In this document: positions 24,837-33,878 of the stretch, one piece after another
Position numbering within the stretch: the stretch's first letter is position 1
Layout: each line of letters begins with the position of its first letter
DNA from: Saccharibacillus sp. JS10
Lineage (GTDB): Bacteria > Bacillota > Bacilli > Paenibacillales > Paenibacillaceae
Reading direction: 5' to 3'
Length of the DNA: 64,000 bases
NCBI RefSeq assembly: GCF_024436065.1
Contig: NZ_JANFNS010000004.1
Coordinates: 186,001-250,000, forward strand
The notes under the pieces: model-generated
The model's database searches: none
Told to the model about the DNA's origin: nothing
What the model saw: the letters and a program-made list of their open reading frames with translations, nothing else
Position numbers and translations under genes: made by a program

Positions 24837-25130
24837 TTAATCGATCACAGGCTGCATCCGGTACACGTCACGGCTTGCAATAAATTTCTCGGTCGCGATT
24901 CGATATTCTTTGTAATGTTCACAGTCCAAATGAGCTTGAGCGGCTTCAGCATTTGCCCAGCGTTCGTAGAAAACAAACGTGTTCGGATCTTCCAGCGATT
25001 CATTCAATATATATTCCAGGCATCCTGGCTCGTTACGGCTAGGTTCTACGACTTTGATCAATTCTTCTCGCAGATCTTGAGCTTTACCCGGCTTGGCTCT
25101 TAGAATCGCAGTCACGGTAATAGCTTCCAT
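24837..25130 (-). CDS. ABM-domain putative quinol monooxygenase
   Basis: A 97-residue antibiotic-biosynthesis-monooxygenase (ABM) dimeric ferredoxin-like protein. Pattern: ITVTAILRAKPGKAQDLREEL, then EPGCLEYILNESLEDPNTFVFYERWANAEA and a final AHLDCEHYKEY. Closest known type is YgiN, a quinol monooxygenase. ATG 25130 has GGAGGAA six bases upstream; the GTG at 25133 is less favoured. It precedes the catalase-like gene, suggesting shared oxidative duties. Confidence 0.88.
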   Translation of the reverse strand: MEAITVTAILRAKPGKAQDLREELIKVVEPSRNEPGCLEYILNESLEDPNTFVFYERWANAEAAQAHLDCEHYKEYRIATEKFIASRDVYRMQPVID

Positions 25131-25207
25131 CACAATTCCTCCGTTTCGAAAAATAGATAGGCAGACAGCCTTCTTCTAAGCCATTAACTCGATTATGCGG
25201 TATTGAC

Positions 25208-25831
25208 TCACGAACCGCTTTTTACGCTTTTGCTTCTTTTCCAGAAAAAGAATCCGATACCGCCAATCGCAAGCGCACCGATGACGATATAGACGATATT
25301 TGAGAACACATCCATTTGCCCCACTACATTTTCCCACGATGCGCCTACCGCACTGCCGATATACGTCAAAATCGTATTCCATAGCAGCGAACCGATCGTG
25401 GTCAAAAGCAGGAATGAAAACAAATTCATTCGCACGCTACCCGCAGGAATCGAGATCAAACTCCGTACAAGCGGAACCAATCGACATAAAAAGACAGCCC
25501 ATTTCCCGAAGCGGTCAAACCAACCGTACGCTTTGCCGACATCTTCTTTTTTCAGCCGTAACCATTTACCGTACTTCTCGACGAGAATTTCCATCCGTTC
25601 TTGCTTCAACACAGCACCGATCGCATACAGCACGGCAGCTCCGGCGACCGAGCCAAGTGTCGAAGCAATAATCACGCCGAAGACCGTCATATCGGTCTGC
25701 GTTGTCATAAAGCCTCCGAACGTCAAGATCACTTCGGACGGAATCGGCGGAAAAATATTTTCCAGAGCAATCAGCAAAAAGATACCGAAATAACCCCACT
25801 CGTTCATAAAGCTGGTGATCCAATTTTCCAT
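25208..25831 (-). CDS. DedA-family membrane protein
   Basis: A 207-residue VTT-superfamily membrane protein with the DedA signature: FPPIPSEVILTFGGF near residue 30 and the RxxP...IPAG segment CRLVPLVRSLISIPAG. About five hydrophobic spans. DedA proteins support membrane homeostasis and, in Bacillales, recycling of lipid carriers such as undecaprenyl phosphate or translocation of phospholipids; which applies is unclear. Start ATG 25831 follows GAGGTG. A second VTT-type protein is at 9743. Confidence 0.9.
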   Translation of the reverse strand: MENWITSFMNEWGYFGIFLLIALENIFPPIPSEVILTFGGFMTTQTDMTVFGVIIASTLGSVAGAAVLYAIGAVLKQERMEILVEKYGKWLRLKKEDVGKAYGWFDRFGKWAVFLCRLVPLVRSLISIPAGSVRMNLFSFLLLTTIGSLLWNTILTYIGSAVGASWENVVGQMDVFSNIVYIVIGALAIGGIGFFFWKRSKSVKSGS

Positions 25832-26148
25832 TACTTTCACCTCGGTTTTCGAATGTAGGCAAGCAGATTTAGACAAGAAGAATAGATATGTAAGTGTTGA
25901 TATATTTTCAGAAAAAGACTGGCGTTTTCAATTTCATAGAAATAAATAGATCGAAAATAAAGCAATATCGCCGCCAAACCTTTTCTGAACGTAGGGTCTT
26001 TTTGATCTTAAAGCAAACAAGAATACGGTTGCAACTTTGACTCGCGAGTCAGCTCGAACATGAGAAATATAAGCTTCTTCATCGTTTTACCCATAAAAGT
26101 GAAGACCTACCCGAAAAGCAGCAGCAAACGCTATTTTTCGACTTTTTA

Positions 26149-26171
26149 CGAACGTTTGTTTGTATTATAAT
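26149..26171 (+). promoter_or_regulatory. LexA-box-like site in WYL regulator promoter
   Basis: CGAACGTTTGTTTG (26149-26162) fits CGAAC-N4-GTTYG, the Bacillus LexA operator pattern. It sits immediately before a perfect -10 TATAAT (26166-26171); the -35 region (TTTTTA) is weak. This is about 50 bases before the WYL gene start. Confidence 0.45.
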
Positions 26172-26220
26172 AAATGAAGAAGGTTTGAGAAAAAGAAGAC
26201 GCGAACGAAGGAGAGATTTC

Positions 26221-27183
26221 ATGAAGATTGATCGACTACTGGCAATTACGATCTTGTTGTTGAACCGTCAGCGCGTGAATGCAGCAGAATTGTCGTCGCG
26301 ATTCGAAGTCTCGACCAAAACGATCTACCGGGATATCGAGACGTTAAGCCGAGCCGGTATTCCGATCGTGTCTTATCCGGGTATAGGCGGCGGATTTGAA
26401 CTGATGGAACGTTACACGATCGGGCGTCAATTGCTGAGTCCCAGTGAGATTCAAGCTCTCCGAGCAGCGGTTCAAGGCGCGGCAAGTGTCATCGATGATC
26501 AGACATTCACAGACCTGACCGACAAAGTCCAAGCGTTACTCGGAGGGGCTTCGGAAACAAGGTTGCCCGGCGTTGTTTTTGATTTGAATACGTGGAGTGG
26601 TATTGCTTCGGTACGTGATCGGGTAGAATGTCTACGGCAAGCCGCTCGAAATGCGATCCGCGTCGAAGTTCGGTATTTGAATATGAACGGACAAGAAAGT
26701 CGTCGAATCTTGGAGCCTGCGATGCTGCTGATGAAAAGCGGGATTTGGTATTTGCAAGCCTACTGCTTGCTACGCGGGGAATTTCGGATGTTTCGATTAT
26801 CCAGGATGTTGGAGCTTGCAGAGACAGGTGAACCTTTTGTGCCGAAGATCGCTCCTGCGATTGATACCGAGGAATGGAGCGGAGATTGGAGACGGAATCC
26901 ACGAAGTGAAGTTACGCTGCATTTCAACAAGAACGTTCGATTGCGGGTAACCGATGAATTTGAGTCGTCGATGATTACTGAGCTGGAAGATCGCAGTGTT
27001 CGAGTCCAAGGAGAGTTTGCGCCCGATTCGTGGTTTTACGGCATGTTGCTGAGTTACGGGGATGAAGTGAAAGTCGAATCGCCTAATTTTATCGCTCAAG
27101 AATTGATGAATCGGGCAAAAAAAATTGTCGAACGGTATACCGAAAGTTTGCTTAATGTGGACATAGGGGTGTCCGCGTTATAA
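26221..27183 (+). CDS. HTH-WYL domain transcriptional regulator (YafY/DeoR-like)
   Basis: A 320-residue protein: N-terminal winged helix (LLAITILLLNRQRVNAAELSSRF, then VSTKTIYRDIETLSRAGIPI) with the YRDIETL recognition helix, and a WYL sensor domain further on (RILEPAMLLMKSGIWYLQAYCLLRGEFRMFRLSRM, with the W-Y-L residues), closed by a WCX-like tail. WYL regulators often respond to DNA damage or nucleic-acid ligands. AAGGAG lies upstream of ATG 26221. A LexA-like box precedes it, and a GyrI-like gene follows at 42 bases. Confidence 0.9.
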   Translation: MKIDRLLAITILLLNRQRVNAAELSSRFEVSTKTIYRDIETLSRAGIPIVSYPGIGGGFELMERYTIGRQLLSPSEIQALRAAVQGAASVIDDQTFTDLTDKVQALLGGASETRLPGVVFDLNTWSGIASVRDRVECLRQAARNAIRVEVRYLNMNGQESRRILEPAMLLMKSGIWYLQAYCLLRGEFRMFRLSRMLELAETGEPFVPKIAPAIDTEEWSGDWRRNPRSEVTLHFNKNVRLRVTDEFESSMITELEDRSVRVQGEFAPDSWFYGMLLSYGDEVKVESPNFIAQELMNRAKKIVERYTESLLNVDIGVSAL

Positions 27184-27225
27184 CGATATACTAACGGGAA
27201 ATCATGAACAGAGAGGAAGATTCGG

Positions 27226-27762
27226 ATGAGTCTCGCTCATTTTTTACCCGACCATGAACAACGGACTTTCGTGCATAAGCCTGGTTTTGCGTTGACCGGT
27301 TTTGCGATCCATACCCATCGCGATCCGCAAAACGTGTGCAGCGGCGAAATTTCAGAACTTTGGCGTTCTTATTACCAGAGCGGATTGTCGCTTGATTATT
27401 GTATTCGTCGCCCATACCTCATTTATGCGCTGTATACCGATTACGAAGCTTCGGGAGCTTATACGTTTGTGATCGGTCACGAGACGGCAGTCATTGACCG
27501 AACGGCTCCGATCCCGCGAAGAAGTTTTAGTACGGAAGAAAGTGAGAGATTTCGAGCTTGGGTACCTAGCAGTAAATATCGAATATTCCGTACGAAAAAA
27601 GGAAAAGTATCGGAGGTCGTTGCGCAAACGTGGGACGAGATTCGAAGCTTTTACGAATCTTCGTCCGAACGTCGGGCATATACAGGTGATTTTGAAGTGT
27701 ATGATACAAGAGATTTTGATCCAGAAGCGGCTGAAGTGTGTATTTACATTGCGATTCGTTGA
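27226..27762 (+). CDS. GyrI-like / effector-binding domain protein
   Basis: A 178-residue protein with the GyrI/SOUL-like fold: conserved strands FALTGFAIHT, IYALYTDYEASGAYTFVIGHET and a C-terminal GDFEVYDTRDFDPEAAEVCIYIAIR (the E-V-Y-D then V-x-I-x-I-A-I pattern of integron-associated effector-binding proteins). This family binds small hydrophobic or cationic drugs, and some members inhibit gyrase. It follows a WYL regulator, a pairing common in Bacillales. Substrate unknown. Confidence 0.82.
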   Translation: MSLAHFLPDHEQRTFVHKPGFALTGFAIHTHRDPQNVCSGEISELWRSYYQSGLSLDYCIRRPYLIYALYTDYEASGAYTFVIGHETAVIDRTAPIPRRSFSTEESERFRAWVPSSKYRIFRTKKGKVSEVVAQTWDEIRSFYESSSERRAYTGDFEVYDTRDFDPEAAEVCIYIAIR

Positions 27763-27777
27763 GCGGAACAGACCATT

Positions 27778-30099
27778 TTAAGATTGCGACGTAGCTTTCA
27801 ACAAGTTATTCATTTCGCTAGCTGGAACAGGATGCCCGAACAAAAAGCCTTGCATATCCAAACATTCGATCTTAGACAAAATCGCGGCTTGCTCCGGATA
27901 TTCCACGCCTTCGGCAACGACAGCGATATTTAGCGTACGGGCAATATCGATGATATGCGAGACCACCTTCTGCTGGATCAAATGATTTTCCAGTTTACTT
28001 GTGAACGGTCTGGCTATTTTGACTTTATCAATCGGCAAACGTTCCAAGATCGATACAGCCGAATAGCCGATACCGAAATTATCGATACAGATTGAAATGC
28101 CGGATCTTTTCAAAGCATGAAGCTGATCGATACTTTGTTCAGGTAAAGCAACGGCTGCCGATTCGGCGATTTCAAAAATCAGCAAACCCGCAGGCAGACC
28201 TGTTTGTTGCAAAATCGATTGGACATTCTGAACAAAATGATCGCGCCGCAATTGAACAGGAGACAAGTTGACGCCGATCTTGATCGGAAAGCCCGCATCA
28301 AGCCAAGTCTTTCCTTGCATACACGCTTCATTCAGTACCCACTCGCCGATTGCCGACATTTGACCGCTATCTTCCGCGATCGGAATAAATTCGCTAGGCG
28401 GCACAAAGCCGAATACCGGATGATTCCAACGAAGTAAAGCTTCGACTCCGATCCATTCCGACGTTCGGTAGTCAATCTGGGGTTGATAGTGCAGAAGCAA
28501 TTGTTCGTTTTCGATCGCTTGTTCCAAATCTTTTTCGAGCGTGAATTTACGGGAAAAAGCCATATCCATCTCGCAGTACATCCGATGATGACCTTTACCT
28601 CCGTATTTGACTTGATACATCGCAATATCCGCTTTTTTCATCAGACCGCCTGGCGTTTCGTCGTCTATCGGATATAGCGCAAGCCCGATACTTGGCGGCG
28701 TAGAGATCATATGCCCTTCAATCAGATAAGTAGGTATAAGAGTCTCCAGAATCCGCTGGGCTGCGATTCGTGCGCCTTCGCGATCGCCGATGTCACGCAA
28801 GATCAGTGTGAATTCGTCCCCGCCTTGCCGCGCTACAAAATCGGATTCCCGAATACATTTTTTGAGTCTTTTTGCCACTTGAACCAATAATCGATCTCCA
28901 ATATGATGACCAAGCGTGTCGTTGACGTTTTTGAATCGATCCAGATCGATAAAAGCAATCGCAAACGTTTCTTCGAACGGCTCCGCTTCTTCGATGGTAT
29001 GTTTCAACTTTTCCTCGAACGACATCCGATTCGCAAGCCCGGTTAACGTATCGTGATAAGCGAGCGAACGGTAACGACGTTCGCTTTGCTCCAATTCTTC
29101 TGTTTTTCGATATAAGTTCACTAATAATCCGTGATTTTCGACCATAATCATAATCTGACGCACGATCACCAACAGAATCGATATTCCGATCCCGACCGTG
29201 AATGCGCCTATCGTATCCGAGCCCGCAATCATGAAGAAAAAGAGAGCCACAACATTGATATAAGGCAAAATAACGCGGGGAATATCGATCTTTTCGATAT
29301 TCTCTTTTTGCGTCCAAGCCGGGTTTCCGAGCGAACCATGAGGGCTTTGTAGAAATCCTGCATACCCTACGAGCAATAAACCAAGCATAAAGAACGGATC
29401 GATAAAACCGCCTGACACATAACGGTTATCGAATAATTGCAGCATATAAGCGGTATTGGCAAGCATCTGAATCAGTAAGCCGAGAAACAGAAAAAGAATC
29501 GTTTTTCGACCAAAATGGTTACGAGCGCCCAAATACAAACTGACCACGCCGAATAGCAATGCCAGAGGCGTTATCGGATACGATAAATTCAGAATTAATT
29601 TCAGCGGAGACGTTGTGCCTTCTTGAAGAATAGGCGCAATCAAATAATGCCAGCTGAACGTCGTCGCTACCGTCATGACGATCAGCACATCCAAAATGAC
29701 TTTCAGAGCCCCTTCATGCTTTCTCAATTTGAAAAAAGGAACAGCGAACGCAGCAAAGTAGAAGGCGATCTGGATATTATAAAAGAGGTCAGTCCAACCC
29801 GGAGAATGAGGCGGAATAAGCAAAATTTTCTCTTCGTACAACCAGATTACCTCAGCGATAAAGTAACTGAATGTGCCAATCGATAATAAAGTCCAAAAGA
29901 GGCGGGTTTCGCGGTGGCAACGTCTTGCCGCGCCGATTAGCCAGATGGTCGCGATCAGGCTGCCGGAAGTGGCTAAAATATCTCCGCCCCACGTTGCCAT
30001 ATTGCTATCGTGACTCCAGACCGTGACCCAGACGCTATATAAGATAGTTAAGCAAAGAATCAGTACAAGTGCGGCTATTGTTTTAAAGGAGCTACGCAT
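27778..30099 (-). CDS. Membrane GGDEF-EAL protein with an altered EAL site
   Basis: A 773-residue protein: about nine N-terminal hydrophobic helices (residues 5-330), a GGDEF domain with RQGGDEF and an intact RxxD inhibitory site (RESD five residues before), then an EAL domain. In the EAL domain EALLRW, NLSP, FEIAE, VAEGVE and MQGFLFGHP are in place. However the canonical DDFGTG is DNFGIG and the usual KID(R) is KIAR. These are metal or active-site positions, so phosphodiesterase activity may be weakened. It may act mostly as a cyclase or c-di-GMP sensor. Start ATG has GAGGA upstream. Transcribed leftward, away from the ECF sigma gene. Confidence 0.92.
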   Translation of the reverse strand: MRSSFKTIAALVLILCLTILYSVWVTVWSHDSNMATWGGDILATSGSLIATIWLIGAARRCHRETRLFWTLLSIGTFSYFIAEVIWLYEEKILLIPPHSPGWTDLFYNIQIAFYFAAFAVPFFKLRKHEGALKVILDVLIVMTVATTFSWHYLIAPILQEGTTSPLKLILNLSYPITPLALLFGVVSLYLGARNHFGRKTILFLFLGLLIQMLANTAYMLQLFDNRYVSGGFIDPFFMLGLLLVGYAGFLQSPHGSLGNPAWTQKENIEKIDIPRVILPYINVVALFFFMIAGSDTIGAFTVGIGISILLVIVRQIMIMVENHGLLVNLYRKTEELEQSERRYRSLAYHDTLTGLANRMSFEEKLKHTIEEAEPFEETFAIAFIDLDRFKNVNDTLGHHIGDRLLVQVAKRLKKCIRESDFVARQGGDEFTLILRDIGDREGARIAAQRILETLIPTYLIEGHMISTPPSIGLALYPIDDETPGGLMKKADIAMYQVKYGGKGHHRMYCEMDMAFSRKFTLEKDLEQAIENEQLLLHYQPQIDYRTSEWIGVEALLRWNHPVFGFVPPSEFIPIAEDSGQMSAIGEWVLNEACMQGKTWLDAGFPIKIGVNLSPVQLRRDHFVQNVQSILQQTGLPAGLLIFEIAESAAVALPEQSIDQLHALKRSGISICIDNFGIGYSAVSILERLPIDKVKIARPFTSKLENHLIQQKVVSHIIDIARTLNIAVVAEGVEYPEQAAILSKIECLDMQGFLFGHPVPASEMNNLLKATSQS

Positions 30100-30266
30100 C
30101 GATCAATCCTCTTTTTCTATAGTTCTTTAGTTCTACAGTTATAATAATCGATCTGAACCGTAACGGGTATGAGAAAAATGAAAAACTGTAAAAATTCGTG
30201 CGAATGTAACCAATCTCAGAGTGAAGCGCACTATAAGGGAGAAGCAAAGCAAAAGGAGTGAACAGA

Positions 30267-31781
30267 TTGGAGAGCTGGATCGAAAAAGCAAAAAGCGGCG
30301 ATTCCGAAAGTTGGGCAATTCTTGTCGAGCGTTACAAAGGTATGGTGTTTGCTGTCGCGTATGAACGTTTAGGAGATGTTCATCTAGCCGAAGACGCAAT
30401 GCAAGAAGCATTCGCGGAAGCTTTTGGCAGTTTGGAGCGCCTAGAGGAAGCTCAAGCTTTTTCGGCATGGTTGCGTACGATTGTGCGACGTAAAGCAAGC
30501 AAATTGTCAAAAAGGACAGATCGGCATAAGCCAATTCAAAGCGAGACGGAAAATAAATGGATCGATGCGGAGCCGGATACGGCAATTGTCGCCGAACGTC
30601 GGGAACTACGCCGAACACTCTATGCGTCTGTAGATGCTTTGCCGGATAAACTCAGACTTTCTGTGCGCTTATATTATTTGGAAGGTTACGCGGTTCGTGA
30701 AATTGCTGACTTTTTGAATATCTCGGAATCGGCGTTGAAAAAAAGATTGTTTGACGCTCGCCTTCGTCTTCGCTCTGCTCTGCATGTGTCTGACTTTTTT
30801 GCGGCGTTTCGAGATTTGCACGAAGGAGGAAAACATATGTTGCATATTGTGAATGGGGATCATACAGCCAATCTAATGCGAGAAGCGGGTATTCAAGGGG
30901 AAGTGGTGGTCTGGCGGGAACTGTATCCGTTCGGTCCGGTTTTTAGCGATATGGAGGAAGCTTCGGCTATTTTCACCCGTGCGGAAGTATTGGAGCGCGA
31001 GTTAGGTATTCCGCGTGCATTGTATCTGGACGGTTGTGCCGAGCAACAGCGTCAGTTGCGTAAAATAGAGGATTTCGAAGAAGTCGTTTTATGGTTCGAA
31101 CATGACTTGTTCGATCAAACCATGTTGTCGTTGCTGCTGGATCGCATAGGGCGAATGCAGCGAAGGCGTACCCGGGTCAGCTTGCTGAGCATCGGCGAAT
31201 TTCCCGGAGTTGAAGTGTTCCACGCGTTCGGGCAATTGAAGCCCGAGCAGCTTCAAACGCTTTCCGGCACTTGGCAGCCGGTCGGCGAAGCGCAATACGA
31301 GCTTGCTTCGCGCTTTTGGGCGGCGTATAGTTCGCCCGACCCGATGGAGCATGCCCGCTTTCTGGAAGCGGGCACCGAAGCGCTGCCTTTCGCCCGCGCC
31401 GCTTTCGAGGCGCATTTGGCGAGGCTGCCGTCCGCTTCGGACGGGCTTGGCAGTATCCAGCGCGCCGCACTGGAAGCTGCCGCTTCCGGGATATCGGCGC
31501 CCGGCGAATTATTCCGGCGCGTCGTAGACCGGTTAGTCGCCCTCGGACTGGGCGACTTGGAGTTTTGGCGGTATCTGGAGGATATGACCGCCGGTTCGTC
31601 TCCGCTGCTTTGCGTAAGCGGAAGCGGAAAGTTCCCGAAATTCGATAGCCCCGAGCCGAATTTCGAACACCGAAGATTTGAGCCGACCACGCTAGGCAAG
31701 CAAATCTTGGCAGGAGAAGCCTTTGCGCCGCCAAGCAGCGGCGCTTATCCAAATTGGGCAGGCGGATTGCGCTTAAAGTAG
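30267..31781 (+). CDS. ECF-type sigma factor fused to DUF1835 domain
   Basis: A 504-residue fusion. Residues 1-180 form an ECF sigma-70 factor: region 2 (VERYKGMVFAVAYERLG...AEDAMQEAFAEAF) and region 4 (LPDKLRLSVRLYYLEGYAVREIADFLNISESALKKRLFDAR). From residue 191 a DUF1835 protein follows (MLHIVNGDHTANLM; ELYPFGPV; FEHDLFDQTMLSLLLDR). Start TTG 30267 has AGGAG eight bases upstream. A perfect internal ribosome site, AAGGAGG (30823-30829) seven bases before in-frame ATG 30837, could yield a separate 314-residue DUF1835 protein. The 31250-31620 part is unusually GC-rich. A DUF1835-linked sigma factor is the best description; its regulon is unknown. Confidence 0.85.
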   Translation: MESWIEKAKSGDSESWAILVERYKGMVFAVAYERLGDVHLAEDAMQEAFAEAFGSLERLEEAQAFSAWLRTIVRRKASKLSKRTDRHKPIQSETENKWIDAEPDTAIVAERRELRRTLYASVDALPDKLRLSVRLYYLEGYAVREIADFLNISESALKKRLFDARLRLRSALHVSDFFAAFRDLHEGGKHMLHIVNGDHTANLMREAGIQGEVVVWRELYPFGPVFSDMEEASAIFTRAEVLERELGIPRALYLDGCAEQQRQLRKIEDFEEVVLWFEHDLFDQTMLSLLLDRIGRMQRRRTRVSLLSIGEFPGVEVFHAFGQLKPEQLQTLSGTWQPVGEAQYELASRFWAAYSSPDPMEHARFLEAGTEALPFARAAFEAHLARLPSASDGLGSIQRAALEAAASGISAPGELFRRVVDRLVALGLGDLEFWRYLEDMTAGSSPLLCVSGSGKFPKFDSPEPNFEHRRFEPTTLGKQILAGEAFAPPSSGAYPNWAGGLRLK

Positions 31782-31877
31782 CAAATCGTAACCTAAATGC
31801 AATAGACGCGTATAAAAGGGTACTTTACTTATATAGACACGCCGAAATATCATTTAGCGACGATTGGAGAGATCACG

Positions 31878-32768
31878 ATGGCAGAGGAACATCAGGAAGC
31901 CGAACATCAAGACACTCAAAATCAGAACAATGAAAATTCAAAACCCGAGACTTCTATACCGGACGAAAAGCCTGAGCTCCAAGTTGCTCTAAAAGAAGTC
32001 GAAAAATGGATGAAAGACCAGCGGAAATTACCGATTTGGGATCGGATCGCCCGAGTTCCGTTCAAATTGCTTGATAAAGTCACACCGAAATTTATCCATG
32101 CCAAAATCGGAAGTTTATTGGACGAGCTAGGCAACTATGTGCAAAACGGCGGCAAATATTTGATCGCTCGGCGTCATGTGGTTAGCGTATTGGAAAATAT
32201 AGCACGCAAGCGTGGAGCGTCTGCGCCTTACCCGCTTGCGGTGATGGATGAAGCGGCAATGCGCATATCCGCGGAAAGTCGCAATATTGCCACCGCTCAA
32301 GGCGCAACGACGGGTGTCGGCGGTGTATTCACGCTAGCGGCTGATATTCCGGCTGTACTCGGCTTATCGCTGAAAGTCATTCAAGAAGTCGGCTTGTGTT
32401 ACGACTACGATGCCAATCACAAAGTCGAGCGTGTATTTGCGGTCAAAGTTCTTCAATTTGCGTCTTCCGATATTGTAGGCAAGCAAGCGATACTCGAAGA
32501 ACTCAATCTCAAAGCCGGCGAAGACGGCAAGCTTCCTCCTTCGATTACCGCGATGTCCAAAATCCGGGGATGGAGTGAAGTCGTGACGACATACCGAGAC
32601 AGTTGGGGTTGGAAAAAGTTACTCCAAGCTGTTCCGGTAGCCGGTATCGTATTCGGAGCGTTTGCTAATCGTCAGACGCTGAGTGATGTCGCAGAAGCGG
32701 CACATATGCTGTATCGCAAACGGCGGATTTTGGAGCGATTGGAAGCTTTAGAGAAATCGAATTCTTGA
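31878..32768 (+). CDS. EcsC family protein
   Basis: A 296-residue protein of the EcsC family, named after the third gene of the Bacillus ecs operon. A polar, Gln/Asn-rich N-terminus (about 35 residues) is followed by the conserved helical core: RIARVPFKLLDKVTPKFIH, AQGATTGVGGVFTLAADIPAVLGLSLKVIQEVGLCYDYD. The hydrophobic stretch near TTGVGGVFTLAADIPAVLGLSL suggests membrane contact. GGAGAG precedes the ATG. Function in this family is poorly understood. Confidence 0.88.
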   Translation: MAEEHQEAEHQDTQNQNNENSKPETSIPDEKPELQVALKEVEKWMKDQRKLPIWDRIARVPFKLLDKVTPKFIHAKIGSLLDELGNYVQNGGKYLIARRHVVSVLENIARKRGASAPYPLAVMDEAAMRISAESRNIATAQGATTGVGGVFTLAADIPAVLGLSLKVIQEVGLCYDYDANHKVERVFAVKVLQFASSDIVGKQAILEELNLKAGEDGKLPPSITAMSKIRGWSEVVTTYRDSWGWKKLLQAVPVAGIVFGAFANRQTLSDVAEAAHMLYRKRRILERLEALEKSNS

Positions 32769-32874
32769 TTGGATCAAGCGCCTGTAAGCCATCTGCCGAC
32801 GAACTTTTGGATTGCGCGTTATTTCCTGCTGTGATCGGTTAATTCTGTGTAATAGAACCCGAGGAGGAACAACG

Positions 32875-33735
32875 ATGCAATGGAAAGGCAGAAGAGCGAG
32901 CGGGAATGTAGAAGATCGGCGAGGTCGCAGCGGCGGCGGAGGCGGGTTGAAGATCGGAGGCGGTCTTGGCGTTGTCGGAATCGTGATTGCGATTGTTATT
33001 ATGTTACTTGGAGGCAATCCAAGCAGCATCTTGAATGGCATCACTTCGACCGAGACGCAGACTCAAACTCAAGGTACATACCAAGGAACGGCGCAAGAAG
33101 AAGAACTTGCCGACTTTGTCTCCGTGGTTCTCGCCGATACCGAAGATGTATGGGGCAAGATTTTCGCGGAAAACGGTCAAACGTACCGGAATCCAACTTT
33201 AGTGTTGTTTAGCGGAAGCGTACAGTCTGCGTGCGGTACGGCAAGCTCCGCTGTTGGACCTTTTTATTGCCCCGGCGATGAAAAGTTATATATTGATCTA
33301 AGCTTTTACGATGAGCTGAAGCAGCAGTTTAATGCACCCGGCGACTTTGCGATGGCATACGTGATTGCACACGAAGTCGGTCATCATGTACAGAATTTGC
33401 TGGGGACGAGCGGCAAAGTCGATCGGTTACGCCAAACATTGAGCAAAACGGAATATAATAAATATTCGGTTCGATTAGAGCTTCAAGCCGATTATTATGC
33501 AGGCGTATGGGCGCATTACGAGCAAGGTCAAAATCTGCTTGATCAAGGCGATCTCGACGAAGCGTTAAGAGCGGCGAGCGCAGTAGGCGACGATAGTATC
33601 CAGATGCAGGCTCAAGGTTACGTCGTACCGGATAGCTTCACGCACGGGACATCAGAGCAGCGTAAAAGCTGGTTCTACAAAGGATTCCAAAGCGGTACGA
33701 TACAAGGCGGGGATACATTCGGCGGAAGCTTGTAA
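32875..33735 (+). CDS. YpfJ-type putative neutral zinc metallopeptidase
   Basis: A 286-residue protein. One N-terminal transmembrane helix (about residues 28-46) after a glycine-rich, basic start (RRGRSGGGGG), then an outer-face metalloprotease domain with H166-E-V-G-H170 (AYVIAHEVGHHVQNLLG), the metal-binding glutamate region LELQADYYAGVWAH and conserved CGTASSAVGPFYCP. This is the YpfJ/neutral zinc metallopeptidase family. Start ATG 32875 with GAGGAGGAA upstream. The substrate is unknown. Confidence 0.9.
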   Translation: MQWKGRRASGNVEDRRGRSGGGGGLKIGGGLGVVGIVIAIVIMLLGGNPSSILNGITSTETQTQTQGTYQGTAQEEELADFVSVVLADTEDVWGKIFAENGQTYRNPTLVLFSGSVQSACGTASSAVGPFYCPGDEKLYIDLSFYDELKQQFNAPGDFAMAYVIAHEVGHHVQNLLGTSGKVDRLRQTLSKTEYNKYSVRLELQADYYAGVWAHYEQGQNLLDQGDLDEALRAASAVGDDSIQMQAQGYVVPDSFTHGTSEQRKSWFYKGFQSGTIQGGDTFGGSL

Positions 33736-33878
33736 TCCATAGTCAAAATAGATCAATAAGATCTACAACCTGATCTTTGATTTTCGTAGCGTGAATTGCG
33801 ATTCTGTGATAGGATGGGCAACGCTAGTCGCTCTGATTTAACGCGCTAGCTATTGACTATTTAGAGGAAGTGACAATC

